Counted from the stretch's first letter, positions 11,523 through 23,442 are shown. The stretch is DNA of 64,000 nucleotides from Apricaphanius iberus (GCA_028564705.1 JAPXFQ010000074.1:1-64000), one strand, 5' to 3'. The notes: generated from the letters alone by a model not told the origin. Program-made: numbers and translations.

Positions 11523-11958
11523 GTAAGGTCTAATGAAAAAAGATAGGTGCATCAAGAGATTGAGCATTGTTACAAATGTTAAGGTTATAATCATCTGTAT
11601 AATTGGTTAATGTTTGACTTTGAAATCAGATTTTTCAAATTTCATTGACCACCCATCTACTTTCAGGTGACAAAAGGAAACTGGCTAGGTGGAGATGCTT
11701 GTAGAGGGGCGGGGTATAAAGGCCAGTGCACTACAAGGTCTAACGGGGACTATATTTATCACAAATGTGACCAAATGCATATAGTAGTAAGAAAAAGTAC
11801 TATACAGGGAGTTAATGAACAGGCTCACAAACTCTCTGTAGGGAGGGTCAGACATAATGTGGGTGACCTGGCAATATTTTTTGTCATTAATGTAATGAAT
11901 TAAATGATTAATGGCTCATAAATATTCCACCTTTTGTTATGTTTATCTTGATCCGCAG

Positions 11959-12015
11959 CAGTCAGGGGTCAGAGGAGGCTCAGGCGGTGGAGGAGCACAA
12001 GATGGAAGAGATCAG
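11959..12015 (+). CDS. Candidate mini-exon, Glu-rich peptide
   Basis: A 57-bp block (54 bp if the second AG is used) between an acceptor (ATCCGCAG|CAG|) and a donor (CAG|GTAGCT). One frame encodes SQGSEEAQAVEEHKMEEIR, similar in style to the block at 11,461. That frame does not join in phase with the upstream block, while the frame that does join gives a glycine-rich peptide. If both are exons, a third lies between them. Low confidence. Confidence 0.2.
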
Positions 12016-12076
12016 GTAGCTGAGCCAAATCAGTCCAATTTAAACTGAACTCAAAATTTTATCCTTCGGTTGTATC

Positions 12077-12319
12077 TAGGGATGCAATGAAACCACTTTT
12101 TTCAAACCGATTAGATAGGGATATATGGCAATAGCGAGTACCACTGTCGATAATTTACCACAGAAAAATGCAATGAATTGGTAGATAGGTTATATTTTCT
12201 TCTCTGCTTGTTACAGATTAATTATACTATATCGGTTCTTGGTAGCAGTTAACTAACCGATACAAGAACATGAGAACGGCCCTGATACCCAATACCAGTA
12301 TTGCATCAGTGCATCCCTA
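12077..12319. mobile_element. hAT MITE, 243 bp, with target-site duplication
   Basis: Ends are TAGGGATGCA at the left and TGCATCCCTA at the right, perfect inverse complements over 10 bp. Flanks are GTTGTATC (12,069-12,076) and GTTGTAAC (12,320-12,327), an 8-bp duplication with one mismatch, as hAT transposases make. It belongs with the remnant ending at 6,706. Confidence 0.8.
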
Positions 12320-14187
12320 GTTGTAACATGACAAAATGTGGAAAAGTATAACAGGTTTGAATGCATTTGCAAGACAGTAAGTATGCAGAGAGCCACATTT
12401 CTGGAATTTCTGCAGAATGCATTTAAAACATTTTTAAAATACATTATGTCTCATACAAACAGATGTGTTCCTGAAACCCTCCTTCTAAAACTATCATCAT
12501 CTCCAGAGGGGTGATGTAACTCCTGATTGGCTGCAGCAGTGTTAACGATGAGGTTTCTGACAGGGCGAGCGCGCCGTGCTGAGATGAAGCTTGGCTGGGG
12601 TGTGAGCATCGCACAGGTCTGCCGTGGAATACCACCTCATGTTTTGGATCCTGAGAGGAGTGCCCTGGAAGCTGCCCTCCTTCATGCCTTTTTGTCAGTA
12701 GCTGTCGATAAGTGCCACATTCGCTCTGCTTTAAAGAGGAGGGGAAGAAAAGGCTGAAACAGGATGCCTCCTGCCCTTTAACATGCCAGAGGCTTCGTTA
12801 AGGAAACCTGTGAAATAAGTTTAATAGGCTGACATCACCTCTGGGCCTCCATGACCCAGCCCTCATGAGACCTATCCACCACTTCTCCATTTTTTTACTT
12901 TCTTCTTTTTTAACTTTGTTCTTTTTCTTCTTTTTTCTGATTGTTTAGTTATTTTACAGTTCTTCTCTTATCTTTATTTGATCCCTCCTTTTTATTGTAG
13001 TCCTGCTTTTCTTGTTTACATGTGTTATTTTGCCACTCCAGGTCCACTTCAAATTATTCTTATCTTCCTCTCTCTCCCTAGTCATTTTAATTCTGTCATT
13101 TTTATTCATTTTTTTTCCCTTTCCATAATCTTTCCTCTATTCCATCATCTTTGGCTGTCTTCTCCATTCCTCCCTTTTGCTATCTTTTCATCTCTCCTCT
13201 TAAATATTTCCTCTTTGTGTTTGCTTCTGTAGCAGTGTTTGTTGCCGATCTAGCAGGGGGATTGTTCTATTTTTTATCCAGCTGACCTTGATGAAAACAG
13301 AGCAGGAGGCCAGTCTAAAGACGAGTCTGCGTCTGCCTGAACCTACCTGACATTAGTGAATAAAATATAGCACAGGCTTCCTGTTGGGGATGGTTGCTGA
13401 AAGCAAGATTATCCCACCTTCTCTTATTTATTCTGTTCCCCCTGCTTCAGACACTAAAGCCAAAAATGTCACGTTAATGTGCATACCGTCTGTTTGAACT
13501 TCCAACCACAGGTCAGTCACTTTAATAGAGAGGTCCAACGTTCTCTACAAGGAGCAGCAGCCCAGCGTCTCCATTAATGCAGAGTAGGACTGTAGCCATA
13601 AAACAGCACTTCCTCATGTATGGACTATATGGCAGCAGGATTCTGCTGCTTTATCCTTTATCCTGTAATAACATCTTAAGAACACAAGTGAAGCAGATTT
13701 TATTCCTGATTTAAATTAGAATATTTCACAATATTCAATCTCCATCAGTCTTAAAATGTATTGCTAGATTGTCAAAAATCAGTTCTGAAGAAAACCAGTT
13801 GAACATAATCAATTTATATTAATCAAATTGCACCAAGGTGAATTTCCTACTTATTTCATACCATAATAAAATTGCTAAATTACAACTATTAAAAAATATA
13901 AGAAGGAATGGTTTTCTGAGTTTAAAAAGAATGTTTAAAATGTTATCTGAACTGAAGAAAATGTGATATTTTTGTGATATTACTCTCAAAATCTTACTTT
14001 GTCTCTTTAATATTTATTAGATTTAAAAAAAGACAAAGATTTTAAACTTCCAGATTTCTGTTGATGTAGCATATTCCTATCAGAATAGCATCCCAGAAGT
14101 TTATATTCAATATTGCTGTCTTTCAGTTTTATCTACTTTATCCGAACAGCATAGCAATGTGTGTGATGGGGTATGGACATTAGATAA
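12320..14187. other. Non-coding; pyrimidine-rich tract at 12,880-13,230
   Basis: Strongly T/C-rich on the plus strand from 12,880 to 13,230 (open by composition only). The rest is AT-rich. A frame at 12,527-12,757 has no recognised motif. Nothing else supported. Confidence 0.5.
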
Positions 14188-14769
14188 TTTCAATTCAATT
14201 CAGTTTATTTATATAGCGCCATTTCACAACAGATGTCATCTCAAGGCACTTTACAAAAAGAGTTATTACAATACAATGTTTAGTGTAGAAATTACAGAAC
14301 CACAGAAGATTGCGTCGTGGAATTCTCAGCAATCCCTCATACTGAGCAAGCATGCAGCGACAGTGGGAAGGAAAAACTCCCTTTTAACAGGAAGAAACCT
14401 CCGGCAGAACCAGGCTCAGCACAAGCGGTTATCTGCCGCGACCGTCTGTGGCTTGGAGAATACATAACAGAGACACAGAAAGAGCAATAGAACTGATGCA
14501 GAAGTTTGTTGCAGGACGTGGAGAATTTTCCGTCACTGCAATGCCATCTTAGTCAGGGTCGTCAAGCAGGGCTAATCCGGAGCACCTACTATAATAGAAA
14601 ACAGGTTAGTGCTTGAATTGACAGCACATCATGCAGTTGGGGAGAAGTAGGAGAGAAAGTAGGAACAGACCCTAATAATGTCCTCCAACAGCCTAGCCTA
14701 AAGCAGCATAGCTACTAACATTAACCTGTCTCCTAGCTACTAGGAGACCTGGCTACCAACACTCTGTCT

Positions 14770-15161
14770 GAGTCCTCCTGATCGAGGCTCAGCCCGTGGA
14801 CGGTGTAGGGCCGGTAACGGCCCCCGTCATGCCGGGGTCTTCTCGGAGTCGGGTTGTTTGAGAATGCAGCCCAAAGTGGGTGGTAAACTCCATGTAAGGC
14901 TAAATACCGGCACGAGACCGATAGTCGACAACTATCTTAAGGAAAAATTGACAGAACTGAGAGGACAGAGTTGAAGAGGGCGAGAAACGTTTAAGAGATA
15001 AACGGGTGGGGTCCGCACAGTCTGCCCGGGGGATTCAACCCGGCAGGTAATGGGCGGCCGCACTGTGCGGGAGGATCCCCTTGAGGGACCTCTCTCCGGC
15101 GCTGGCTGGCCCCCGTGGGGCGCATTTCTTCCGCGGCGGTAAGCCGCGACCGGCTCCGGAT
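14770..15161 (+). pseudogene. 28S rRNA fragment (D1 end, core, into D2)
   Basis: The plus strand reads as nuclear large-subunit rRNA: CTGATCGAGGCTCAGCCCGT, GGACGGTGTAGGGCCGGTAA, GAATGCAGCCCAAAG, GGGTGGTAAACTCCAT, GGCTAAATACCGGCACGAG, ACCGATAGTC, AACGGGTGGGGTCCGC, GGGGATTCAACCCGGC and CCGCGACCGGCTCCGGA, in the order of the real gene. These are conserved core words of the 5' part of 28S between D1 and D2. It is not functional: the normally near-invariant stretch after ACCGATAGTC is heavily substituted, and only about 0.4 kb is present. It lies antisense to the surrounding LINE, flanked on both sides by that LINE's CT-rich 3' UTR (GCTACTAACATTAACCTGTC occurs on both sides). Local GC is far above the flanks. 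Confidence 0.88.
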
Positions 15162-15314
15162 CTTTACCTGGCTTACATTAATCTATCTCTACCTAGCTAC
15201 TCTACCTCTTCCTATCTCTTCCTAACTTTTGACACTCTGCCTGACTACTAACATTAACCTGTCTCTTCCTATCTACCTGTCTGCACCTGACTCTAACTAC
15301 CTATAAACATATCT

Positions 15315-15704
15315 CTAACTGTAAGCTTTGTCAAAGAGGAAAGTTTTTAGCCTAGTTTTAAAGATAGACAAATTGTCTGCTTCACGAACCAACCCTGGGA
15401 GCCGGTTCCATAGGAGGGGAGCCTGATAGCTGAAAGATCTGCCACCCATTCTACTTTTAGAAATCCTAGGAACTACCAGTAAACCTGCAGTCTGAGAGCG
15501 AAGGTCTCTGTTGGGAACATATGGAACAATCAGGTCTCTTATGTATGATGGAGCTAGATTATTAAGGGCTTTATATGTCAGAAGGAGGATCTTAAACTCT
15601 ATTCTGGATTTAACAGGGAGCCAATGAAGAGAAGCCAAAACAGGAGAAATGTGATCTCTCTTTTTAATATTCATCAGAACTCTTGCTGCAGCATTTTGGA
15701 TCAA
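15315..15704 (-). pseudogene. L2 ORF2 C-terminal fragment
   Basis: 129 residues open, beginning at the RT thumb (IQNAAARVL) and running through HISPVLASLHWLPV, LAPSYIRDLI, PRISKSRMGGRSFSY, APLLWNRLP and FKTRLKTFLFDKAYS to the natural stop. This is the C-terminal domain shared by L2 ORF2 proteins and resembles residues 340-470 of the frame at 603-2015. The upstream RT continues in other phases. Confidence 0.85.
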
Positions 15705-15890
15705 CTGAAGGCTTTTAATTGCATTTTGTGGACTTTCTGATCATAAGGAATTAGTATTCCAGCCTTGAAATAACAAATGCATGGACTAGTTTCTCAGCAT
15801 CACTCCTGGACAGGATGTTTCTAATTTTAGCAATATTCCAAAGGTGAAATTAAGAAATCTTAGAAACCTGTTTATTATGGGATTTAAATG

Positions 15891-16460
15891 TCATGTCTTA
15901 TCAAAAATAACACCGAGGTTCTTTACATTATTACCAGAGGCCAGTTTAATGCCATCCAGATGAAGTGATTGATTTAGCAGTTTCCTTTTAAACGCTTCTG
16001 GTCCAATGACAATAACTTCTGTGTTGTCTGAATTTAAAGTAGAAAGTTTAGAGTCATCCAGGTTTTTATGTCTTTGAGACATGCTTGTAATCTACCTAAC
16101 TGATTGGTTTCATCAGGTTTTATGGATAAATATAATTGTATATCATCGTCATAACTGTGGAAATTAATTCCATGTTGTCTAATTATATATATATATATAT
16201 ATAGTAAAGAGAATCAGTCCAAGCAAAGAACCCTGTGGAACTCTACAAGTAACCCGTGAGTGTGAAGAAGATTTATCATTGACTTGAACAATCTGGAATC
16301 TGTTGGACAGATATGATTTAAACCAGCGTTGTGCTGTTTCCTTGATTCCTGCAATATATTGAAGCCTTTCTAAGAGATAAATATGATAAACTGTGTCAAA
16401 AGCAGCACTAAGATCAAACAAGACCTGGGCAGTCACAAGTCCATTATATGAGAATATCAT
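15891..16460 (-). pseudogene. L2 reverse transcriptase core, broken
   Basis: Two frames: 16,179-16,460 with VLFDLSAAFDTVYH (first catalytic Asp) and CRVPQGSLLGLILF, and 15,891-16,082 with LNSDNTEVIVIGPE and VKNLGVIFD. Between them, where YADD should be, an (AT)n run at 16,183-16,203 has expanded and the reading frame is lost. Upstream the sequence is cut by the Rex3-like insertion. Confidence 0.8.
16183..16203. repeat. (AT)n microsatellite inside LINE RT
   Basis: 21 bp of alternating A and T, sitting where the RT frame breaks. Confidence 0.85.
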
Positions 16461-16482
16461 TAGTAACTTTCATAAGGGCCGT

Positions 16483-18025
16483 CCTGTTTGGTAGCGGGTT
16501 CTGGGGACTTTGGGACAAGCTCTCCAATCTCTGGTACTGAGGTCACGGAGGTTGTTAAAAAGCTCCTTGGTGGCAGAACTCCGGGGGTGGATGAGATTCA
16601 CCCGGAGTTCCTGAAGGCTCTGGATGTTGTAGGGCTGTGTTGGTTAACGCGGCTCTGCAATATTACATGGACATCGGGGGAAGTTCCCTTGGATTGGCAG
16701 ACTGGGGTGGTGGTCCCCACCTTTAAAAGGGGGGACCACAGGGTGTGTTTCAACTACAGGGGGATCACACTCCTGAGGCTCCCTGGAAAGGTCTATTCAG
16801 GGATCTGGAGAGGAGGGTCCGACGGATATTCGAACCTCAGATTCAGGAGGAACAATGTGGTTTTCGTCCTGGCCGTGGAACACTGGACCAGCTCGACACC
16901 CTCAGCAGGGTCCCACAGGGTGCATGGGAGTTCGCCCAACTATGTCTACATGTGTTTTGTGGACTTGGAGAAGGCGTTCGACCATGTCCCTCGGGGAATC
17001 CTGTGGGGGGTACTCTGTGAGTATGGGGTACTGGGGACCTAACAGCCCTTTGATAAGGGCTGTTAGGTCCCTGTATGACCGGTGTCAGAGCTTGGCTCGC
17101 ATTGCCGGCAGTAAGTCGGATGCATTTCCAGTGAGAGTCGGACTCCACCAAGGTTGCCCTTTGTCACCAATCCTGTTCATAACATTTATGGATATGATTT
17201 CTAGGTGCAGCAAAGGTGTTGAGGGGATCCGTTTTGATCGCCTGAGGATCGGATCTCTGCTTTTTGAAGATGATGTGCTCCTGTTGGATTCATCGGAGCA
17301 TGATATACAGCTTTCAATGGAGCCGTTCGCAGCCGAGTGAGAAGCACCTGGGATGAGGATCAGCACCTCCAAATCCGAGACCATGGTCTTGAGCCGCAAA
17401 AGGGTAGATTGCCTTGTTCAGGTCGGGGATGGGGTTCTTCCTCAAGTGGAGCAGTTTACGTATCTGGGCGTCTTGATCACGAATGAGGGAAAAAGGCAGC
17501 GGGCGTTCGATAGATGGATAGGTAAGGCATCTGCAGTTATGCGGGCGCTGTACCGGCCTGTCGTGGTGCAGAGAGAGCTGAGCTGAAAGGCAAAGTTCTC
17601 GATTTACCGGTCGATCTACATTCCTACCCTCATCTATGGTCACGAACTTTGGGTGGTGACCGAAAGAACGAGATCACAGATACAGGCGTCTGAAATGAGT
17701 CTCCTCCGCAGGGTGGCTGGGTTCTCCCTTAGAGATAGGGTGAGAAGCTCGGTCATCCAGAGGGGGCACAGAGTAGAGGTCAGGATGCCTCCTGGATGCC
17801 TCCCTGGTGAGGTGTTCCAGGCACGTCCCACCGCGAGGAGGCCCAGGACTCGCTGGAGGGAGTATGTCTCCTGGCTGGCCTGGGAACGCCTCAGGATTCC
17901 TCCCGAGGAGATGGCCCAAGTGGCCGGAGAGAGGGAAATCTGGGTCTCCCTGCTTAAGCTAATGCCCCCGCGACCCGACCCCAGATAAGCGGGAGAAGAT
18001 GGATGGATGGATGGATGGATGGATG
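16483..18025 (+). mobile_element. Rex3-like (RTE clade) LINE, 5'-truncated, frameshifted
   Basis: Plus-strand RT pieces in shifting frames: GRTPGVDEIHPEFLKALDVV, VPLDWQTGVVVPTFK, NYRGITLL (16,488-16,780), EEQCGFRPGRGTLDQL (about 16,850), MCFVDLEKAFDHVPRGILWG, VGLHQGCPLSPILF, LLFEDDVLLL, STSKSETMVL, FTYLGVLIT and a C-terminus RPRTRWREYVSWLAWERL (to 17,988), then (GATG)n at 17,998-18,025. The (GATG)n tail and the sequence are characteristic of Rex3, an RTE-clade fish retrotransposon. The catalytic box reads FEDD instead of FADD. Part of the C-terminal region between VIQRGHRVE and VRMPPGCL is deleted. It is inserted into, and opposite in strand to, the L2 at 14.19-18.35 kb. Confidence 0.88.
17998..18025 (+). 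repeat. (GATG)n retrotransposon tail
   Basis: About seven GATG units marking the 3' end of the Rex3-like element. Confidence 0.9.
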
Positions 18026-18345
18026 TTTCAGTGCTATGAGAACTCTAAAGCCTGACTGAAATTATTCACACAGGTTGTTGCTGTTTAGATGCTCACATAC
18101 TTGATTAGGAACTATTTTCTCAACAATTTTAGGATAAAACCGGAAGGTTAGATATATGTCCGTAAATAACCAAATCATCTTGATCAAGAAAGGTTTCTTG
18201 AGTAAAGGTTTAATTACATAGCCATTTTTAAGGATAGATTCATCATATCTAAAATGGGGCCAGCAATCAGAGGAAACATTTCCTTAAATAATTTGGTTGG
18301 GACTGGTTCAAACATACATGTTGAAGTTTTAGATGACGCTTTTTT

Positions 18346-20139
18346 TTTTTTATAATTACGAAAGTTCAACCAAATTAAAACAGTACAGACACAAACATGG
18401 TTCTAAAGTTATCTTAGATGCTGCCTCATTTACTAAGAGAGAATGTATCATGTTTAGGAGAATGCCAATGATTTTATTTTCAATAGAGTTTATTTTATTT
18501 ATGATGAATCCCATAAATTCAAGAGTCAAATACCTGAAAAACTTTCTTTATACACAAAACAAGCATTACTCTTCAGTATGTTTACAAGTATGTCTAAATC
18601 TCTCTATCTGTCAAGCCCTTCTCCTTTAACAAGATCATCCATCCCGCTTCAACAAATATCAAGGCATATTAATGTGCTGATTAGAAAGCATAAATACTGC
18701 ACGTGTACCTTAGTCCCTGTCTAAACCAGCTGTAGCAACAAAGATATTTATTTGAATAGGTGTCTCATCCACAGGGAGCCGGCATTTCAGGATACTGTAA
18801 TCGTTATTTTTGAAACCGGGTCGCAGAGTGTATAAATCTAATAACACAGACTCAATTGTCTCTGTATTTACAGGCTTTCCTGCATTTTTTCTTAGTTGAT
18901 GGCGTCACCACACCAATTCTGTATTTAACGTGCACGCACAACTCTGTGACAAAGTGAACAAATATGGTGCTGTACTGTGTTTCAGTCCTATTAAAACTAA
19001 CACTGATCTTATTATAGATCCTAGAATACTAAGTACTGCTCCCGCCTACATCACCAGAAGCAAAAAAAAAAACTGGTCCACAGAACCAGACACCATATAA
19101 TTTTGAATAAAGCTCTCATCTGAAGCTAGATTAGTTTTTTTTAATATCTGCCACTGGATTGTGTGCATATATGCAGAGTTTTTTTGTATGTTTTTCTGGC
19201 AGTGTAACAGCACCTCCAATGGGCCTGGCATGGTACTACAACAGCTTCAGCAGCTGTGTGGATAAAACTTCTTTAGACTCCATTTTTACCCGTTTCATCT
19301 CCATGTAAACAAATCTTTAGATTGGCAATGATGGATTATCTTGGCAAAGGAGAAGTGTTCATTAACACAGATTCAGACGGATTTTTGAAGATTTTTTGAG
19401 AACAATCTTTATGTTGTCCATGTAAAAAAAAATTCAGATCTTTGAGTTCTGCCTATTAAAAATGGGAACAAAAATAAAAGTGTTTCGTTTCTATGTTTAT
19501 TCAGTCTATAAAAGACATACATTTTTTAACAGCCATTTCGACAACATTTGAGAGTAAAAAAACATTGCGATAAGAGGTTGTTAACCTCTAACATGAGGAT
19601 GACGTTTACTCTAAGGAAATGGGATTTTATGACTCCATAACATAATCCTTACCAGCAGGCATTCATTTATTGCAGCTAATATTGACTTATTATTCTTTCA
19701 TCAGGAGTCATGATCTTTCAGAACCAAAAGTAATAGATATCAGATGTAGATTTGTCTTTAAAATATACAATTAGATTACGTGCCATCCGTTGCATATTTA
19801 TTTCTGTAACTCATGAAGATACTTAATAACTATATGAAAATAAACACACACTCACTGGTGATTAAATGAGTACAAAATGGTTTATTTATGGGGTGGGTAA
19901 TGAAGATGGATTAGACAAAATGACAACACACTTGTAGAAAATGAAATAAAATTGGCTTGCAGCAGAAACAAATTCTCTGTATATGTTGCATCGTGGAGTT
20001 ATGGTATGGTTATAGGTTGCATCTGTCTTCTCCAGCCTTTGAATAACTGTTTATATATTGTGGATATTTTGTCTTTTGGATACAGTTTAGAGAGTGCTTG
20101 TATGTGCATGAGTGCATCTGTGGTGCATGCGTATGGGTC
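18346..20139. other. Non-coding AT-rich DNA
   Basis: Short poly-A/T runs and short frames. The first few hundred bases may still be very old LINE DNA. Nothing else recognised. Confidence 0.45.
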
Positions 20140-22040
20140 TTGACACTGCCTGGATGGTTATGGCTGCCCTTGGCTGTAGGCAGGCCTTGGGGGAAGCAGA
20201 CCCTCTCCTAGTGGGGATAAAAGCAAGAGGCATCTGGCTCCAGCGGAGCTCCAAAAACTCAAAGTAGCCTAAGATCCCCGTCTCCTAGTTTAGCCAAACA
20301 AGCTGGACTAATCCCAACTATCAGGGGATGCTCTGTCAAAACAAGCAGCAGGGCCCTAAGGCAAGCCGATCCGTTGAGCGGTGAAGGGCTGTGGAGAGAG
20401 GGAGAGAGGGAAGGAGGCACTCCCATTAGCATAATGCCTCTCGGTAGCGAGCTGGTGTGCTGGCCTGACAGCCTGAGCGCAGGGGCACAGTGTCTCACAA
20501 GGGGTTTGGGCTCAGACACAGGGCAGCAGGGGCAGCGGGGGCAGCAGTAAAGATGTGGGAGCTTTCTGGCTTAAATCAGCGAGGGGCAAAACCCACTCCA
20601 GCCTGCTGATGGCAGTTCCTTTTCTCTCTCTATCTCTCTGTGATTCCTGCTCCTCTGGCTTATTTTTAGCAGCCTTCATCCTCAAAAAGCAGGGTGAGTC
20701 CTCTTCTCACTGAATATGTAGGCCTGTGCCCTGGGCTCTCTGTCGTTCACCCAGTTCATCACTACCTCACAGAGCTATTCTGGTGCTGCTGGTTTGTGGC
20801 TACCTGCTGGAAAGCAGCTCAGAAATCTAGTCAGGGGAACCAAAAAGCTGCCTGACACACAATACATCATAAATCTCCTAGATATTTATTTAGCCAGCTC
20901 AAAACCTTAAGCAGGGATCTTTTAAAATTCAGTCAGTCGGACTATCTGTGATTTTACTGAAAAAAATATGTCTGAAATAAAGTAATTCAGGCTGTCTCAC
21001 TTTGCTACAGTGCAGTGGCATTTAATTTTCCCTATGCAGAAGGGCTAAATAAAACAGATGAGTTAGTTGTATTTGTTATTAGCCTTAATGGGAACATAAT
21101 AGGGTTAGCTTAGGCCACATAATAATGAGTATCAATATCATCAGCCAGGGATATTATTAAAGCTTTACATCATCTCCCTGACACTTAATTTAAGAGGCCA
21201 CTGACAGTACAGAGAGGAGGTGCCAGAATGGAGAGAAGATGCAGCTTTAGCTTTATTTCCCTCAGTAATGCACATTTTCTGGTACTTATGTGTTTAATAC
21301 ATTTTTATCTAAGAGAATGATTGTAAATTTTAAGAAATGTTGGTGTGTGTGATTTCCTGCACATATTGTCATGAGAACAGATCTTTGTAGCTGTCCGATC
21401 ACCATACATGCAGTATTTATGATTTCTGAACATCTGTCTCTGGCTGCAGCCTAACTGAAACAACCTTTTAAAATAGGAAACCCTGCTGCCTGCCTCGAGT
21501 CTAGCCTTCCCTGCTGGGATTGTTCTTGGACTGGATCCAGTTGATTATCATTTCAGTCCACTGTCACTCATAAGGAGGCAGGTTCCTGAGCCCAATTATC
21601 TTTGAAAACCCACCCATGCAGGCTGGATATGATCAATGAGGCCGATGCCAACGTCGATATGCTTCAAGTCAAACCTATTGATCAGTAGATGTGTATAGAC
21701 GGATGTTGTGAGCTGTATAATGTCAGAGGGGGCCAGGGGGCGTGAGGCAGAGGGGGGGGCTGGTGGGGGTTGGAAGGAAAGCGAAATCTGGGGGCGTGGT
21801 TGCAGTGCTCGGAGCCTCAGGTGTGCTGCATCAGGAGGAAGAGGTGACAGTTTGGTGAGGCCCAGCATCCCCAGGGGAGAAGATCAAGATCTGCCCCTGA
21901 CTCCCAGTTTCCCAGCTCACAGCAGCAGGGTGACGAGCCGGCCCAACGGCCCCTCCCACTGCTGAGCCACAATTAAAAGTCTGGCTCAGTCGCAGGCTGG
22001 AGCGCAATAAAACAAAGACCATAGTGACCCTCTCACCTTA
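20140..22040. promoter_or_regulatory. Repeat-poor, moderately GC-rich block; candidate conserved non-coding DNA
   Basis: Free of recognisable repeats and with more even composition than its neighbours. Contains homeodomain-type TAAT/ATTA clusters with AGGCCACTGAC at 21,110-21,210, and a balanced-composition stretch at 21,600-21,720. Frames here (for example 21,596-21,868 minus) have Pro/Ser-rich products without motifs. Labelled regulatory only by inference; no conservation data were available. Confidence 0.2.
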
Positions 22041-22054
22041 CACTCAGAATCAGA

Positions 22055-22071
22055 GACACACACACACACAC
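22055..22071. repeat. (CA)n microsatellite
   Basis: Short CA run. Confidence 0.8.
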
Positions 22072-22156
22072 AAACCTGCACACACACTAAAGGTGGGAAT
22101 TATTCCTATCGTTCTTTCTGCCTAAAAAAGGATGAAAACTAACACAGATGAATATT

Positions 22157-22184
22157 CCCCCCCCCCACCCCCCCACCCCCCCCC
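22157..22184. repeat. Poly-C tract
   Basis: C runs separated by single A residues; the complement has four G-runs and could form a G-quadruplex. Confidence 0.8.
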
Positions 22185-22661
22185 TTTACAGGAGAACTTG
22201 GTATCTCTTAATTCTGTCTTATTGTATACAATTATTTTAGGATTTTTTTTTATGCATTCTCTTTTACAGAACGCTTCCAAAATGATAACTTTGGATAAAA
22301 ATACCACCATCTCATGTTAGTAACATTTCTATATAAAACAAAAATGTTCAATCACACAAATCAGCAATTATTCTTGAAATAATGTGAGATAATTGCAGTT
22401 ACATATTTCCATCACATTTATTTAGGGTTTTTTACGCTAAAACTTAAAAAAATATTAACTACACACCTGTTAAGTGTAGTAGTAGTGTCCAAGTGTCAAC
22501 AGCTCAGGATATTGGTGATTTTCAGCTATTTATAGAGAAGACAAGTCCAGCAAGCTTATATAAAGTAGTTCATTAGCCAGGCTATCTGCAGTCAGTTGTT
22601 TATCAGACATAGGGTTCCAATCAACTCTATCCCAAAAAAAATCATATTACCTTAATAAGAG

Positions 22662-22687
22662 TGTGTGTGTGTGTGTGGGGGGGGGGT
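22662..22687. repeat. (GT)n plus poly-G
   Basis: GT repeats running directly into about ten G. Confidence 0.8.
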
Positions 22688-22970
22688 CTCTTTAAACTTC
22701 CACTTCATGACTGAAAATAAATCCAAACAGTTGCATTTATCTTTTTAGCAACCAAGGGTAACTGTCAGTGTTCAGCAACAGATGGGGAAAGGGCACATTT
22801 TAATTAATGTTTTAATTAATAATCCAAAAAGTGTTATGAGTTATTCTGTCTGTTTTAACAATGACTTCCAAGTTTTCTGATGTCATCCTTCCACTATTCC
22901 TTCTGCACTAGCTCCCGATCCAATACAGAATGCATTTGAATGTTTAGGTTCAATACATAAAGTTTTAAAT

Positions 22971-23442
22971 TAGGGATGTCCTGATCAGTTTTTTTCCCCC
23001 CATGAATTCCAAGTTTGAGTCATTTGATTTTTTTTAGTTTCTACCTATACTAAATCCAGAGCCAACACCTGTATAATACATAAAAAATAATATAGAAGGG
23101 TGAAGAAACAAATCCAGGATGTTCTATATTTTTTTTATTAACTTTCATTCAACATTGAACAACTCTGTTAACAAACAGAGCACTTCTATAAGGTAGCTTA
23201 AACGATCAAGTAAATAAATAACATAAATTATTCATGTTTGTATTTTAGTGCAACAGTAAATATAAAAAAGTCTAATATAAAAACAAATATCAACTTAACT
23301 TAAATAAACTTAAAAGTGAGAATATATACACATACAGTATATATCAGAGTCTTGTTTGTATGTAACGTCTGATTCCGATCGAGTCTGAAATCATGTCATC
23401 TGCCTCGATTTCTGATCACATGCTCGGATCTGGAAATCCCTA
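22971..23442. mobile_element. hAT non-autonomous element with 8-bp duplication
   Basis: Ends TAGGGATGTCCTGATC and CTCGGATCTGGAAATCCCTA (imperfect inverse repeats). Flanks TTTTAAAT (22,963-22,970) and CTTTAAAT (23,443-23,450) are an 8-bp duplication with one mismatch. The inside is AT-rich without coding. Confidence 0.8.

Larger units (their letters stand above)
14188..18345 (-). mobile_element. L2-type LINE copy with two foreign inserts
   Basis: Minus-strand L2 with its 3' end at 14,188 (CAATTCAATTCAGTTTATTT on the plus strand, then TATATAGCGCC). RT and C-terminal pieces lie at 15,315-16,460. Homology resumes after the Rex3-like insert with the FQSGFR region at 18,026-18,060 and more upstream ORF2 to about 18,345. 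The 3' UTR is interrupted by 28S rRNA sequence (14,770-15,161). The same family, without that rRNA, occurs at 48.9-50.2 kb, and 3' UTR-only pieces occur at 41.9/44.4 kb and 59.4/61.2 kb. Confidence 0.85.

Noticed and set aside
12978..13232. 84-residue hydrophobic frame
   Set aside because: Translation of a pyrimidine-rich tract.
16843..17399. Minus-strand frames opposite the Rex3-like element
   Set aside because: Antisense shadows of the plus-strand RT pieces.
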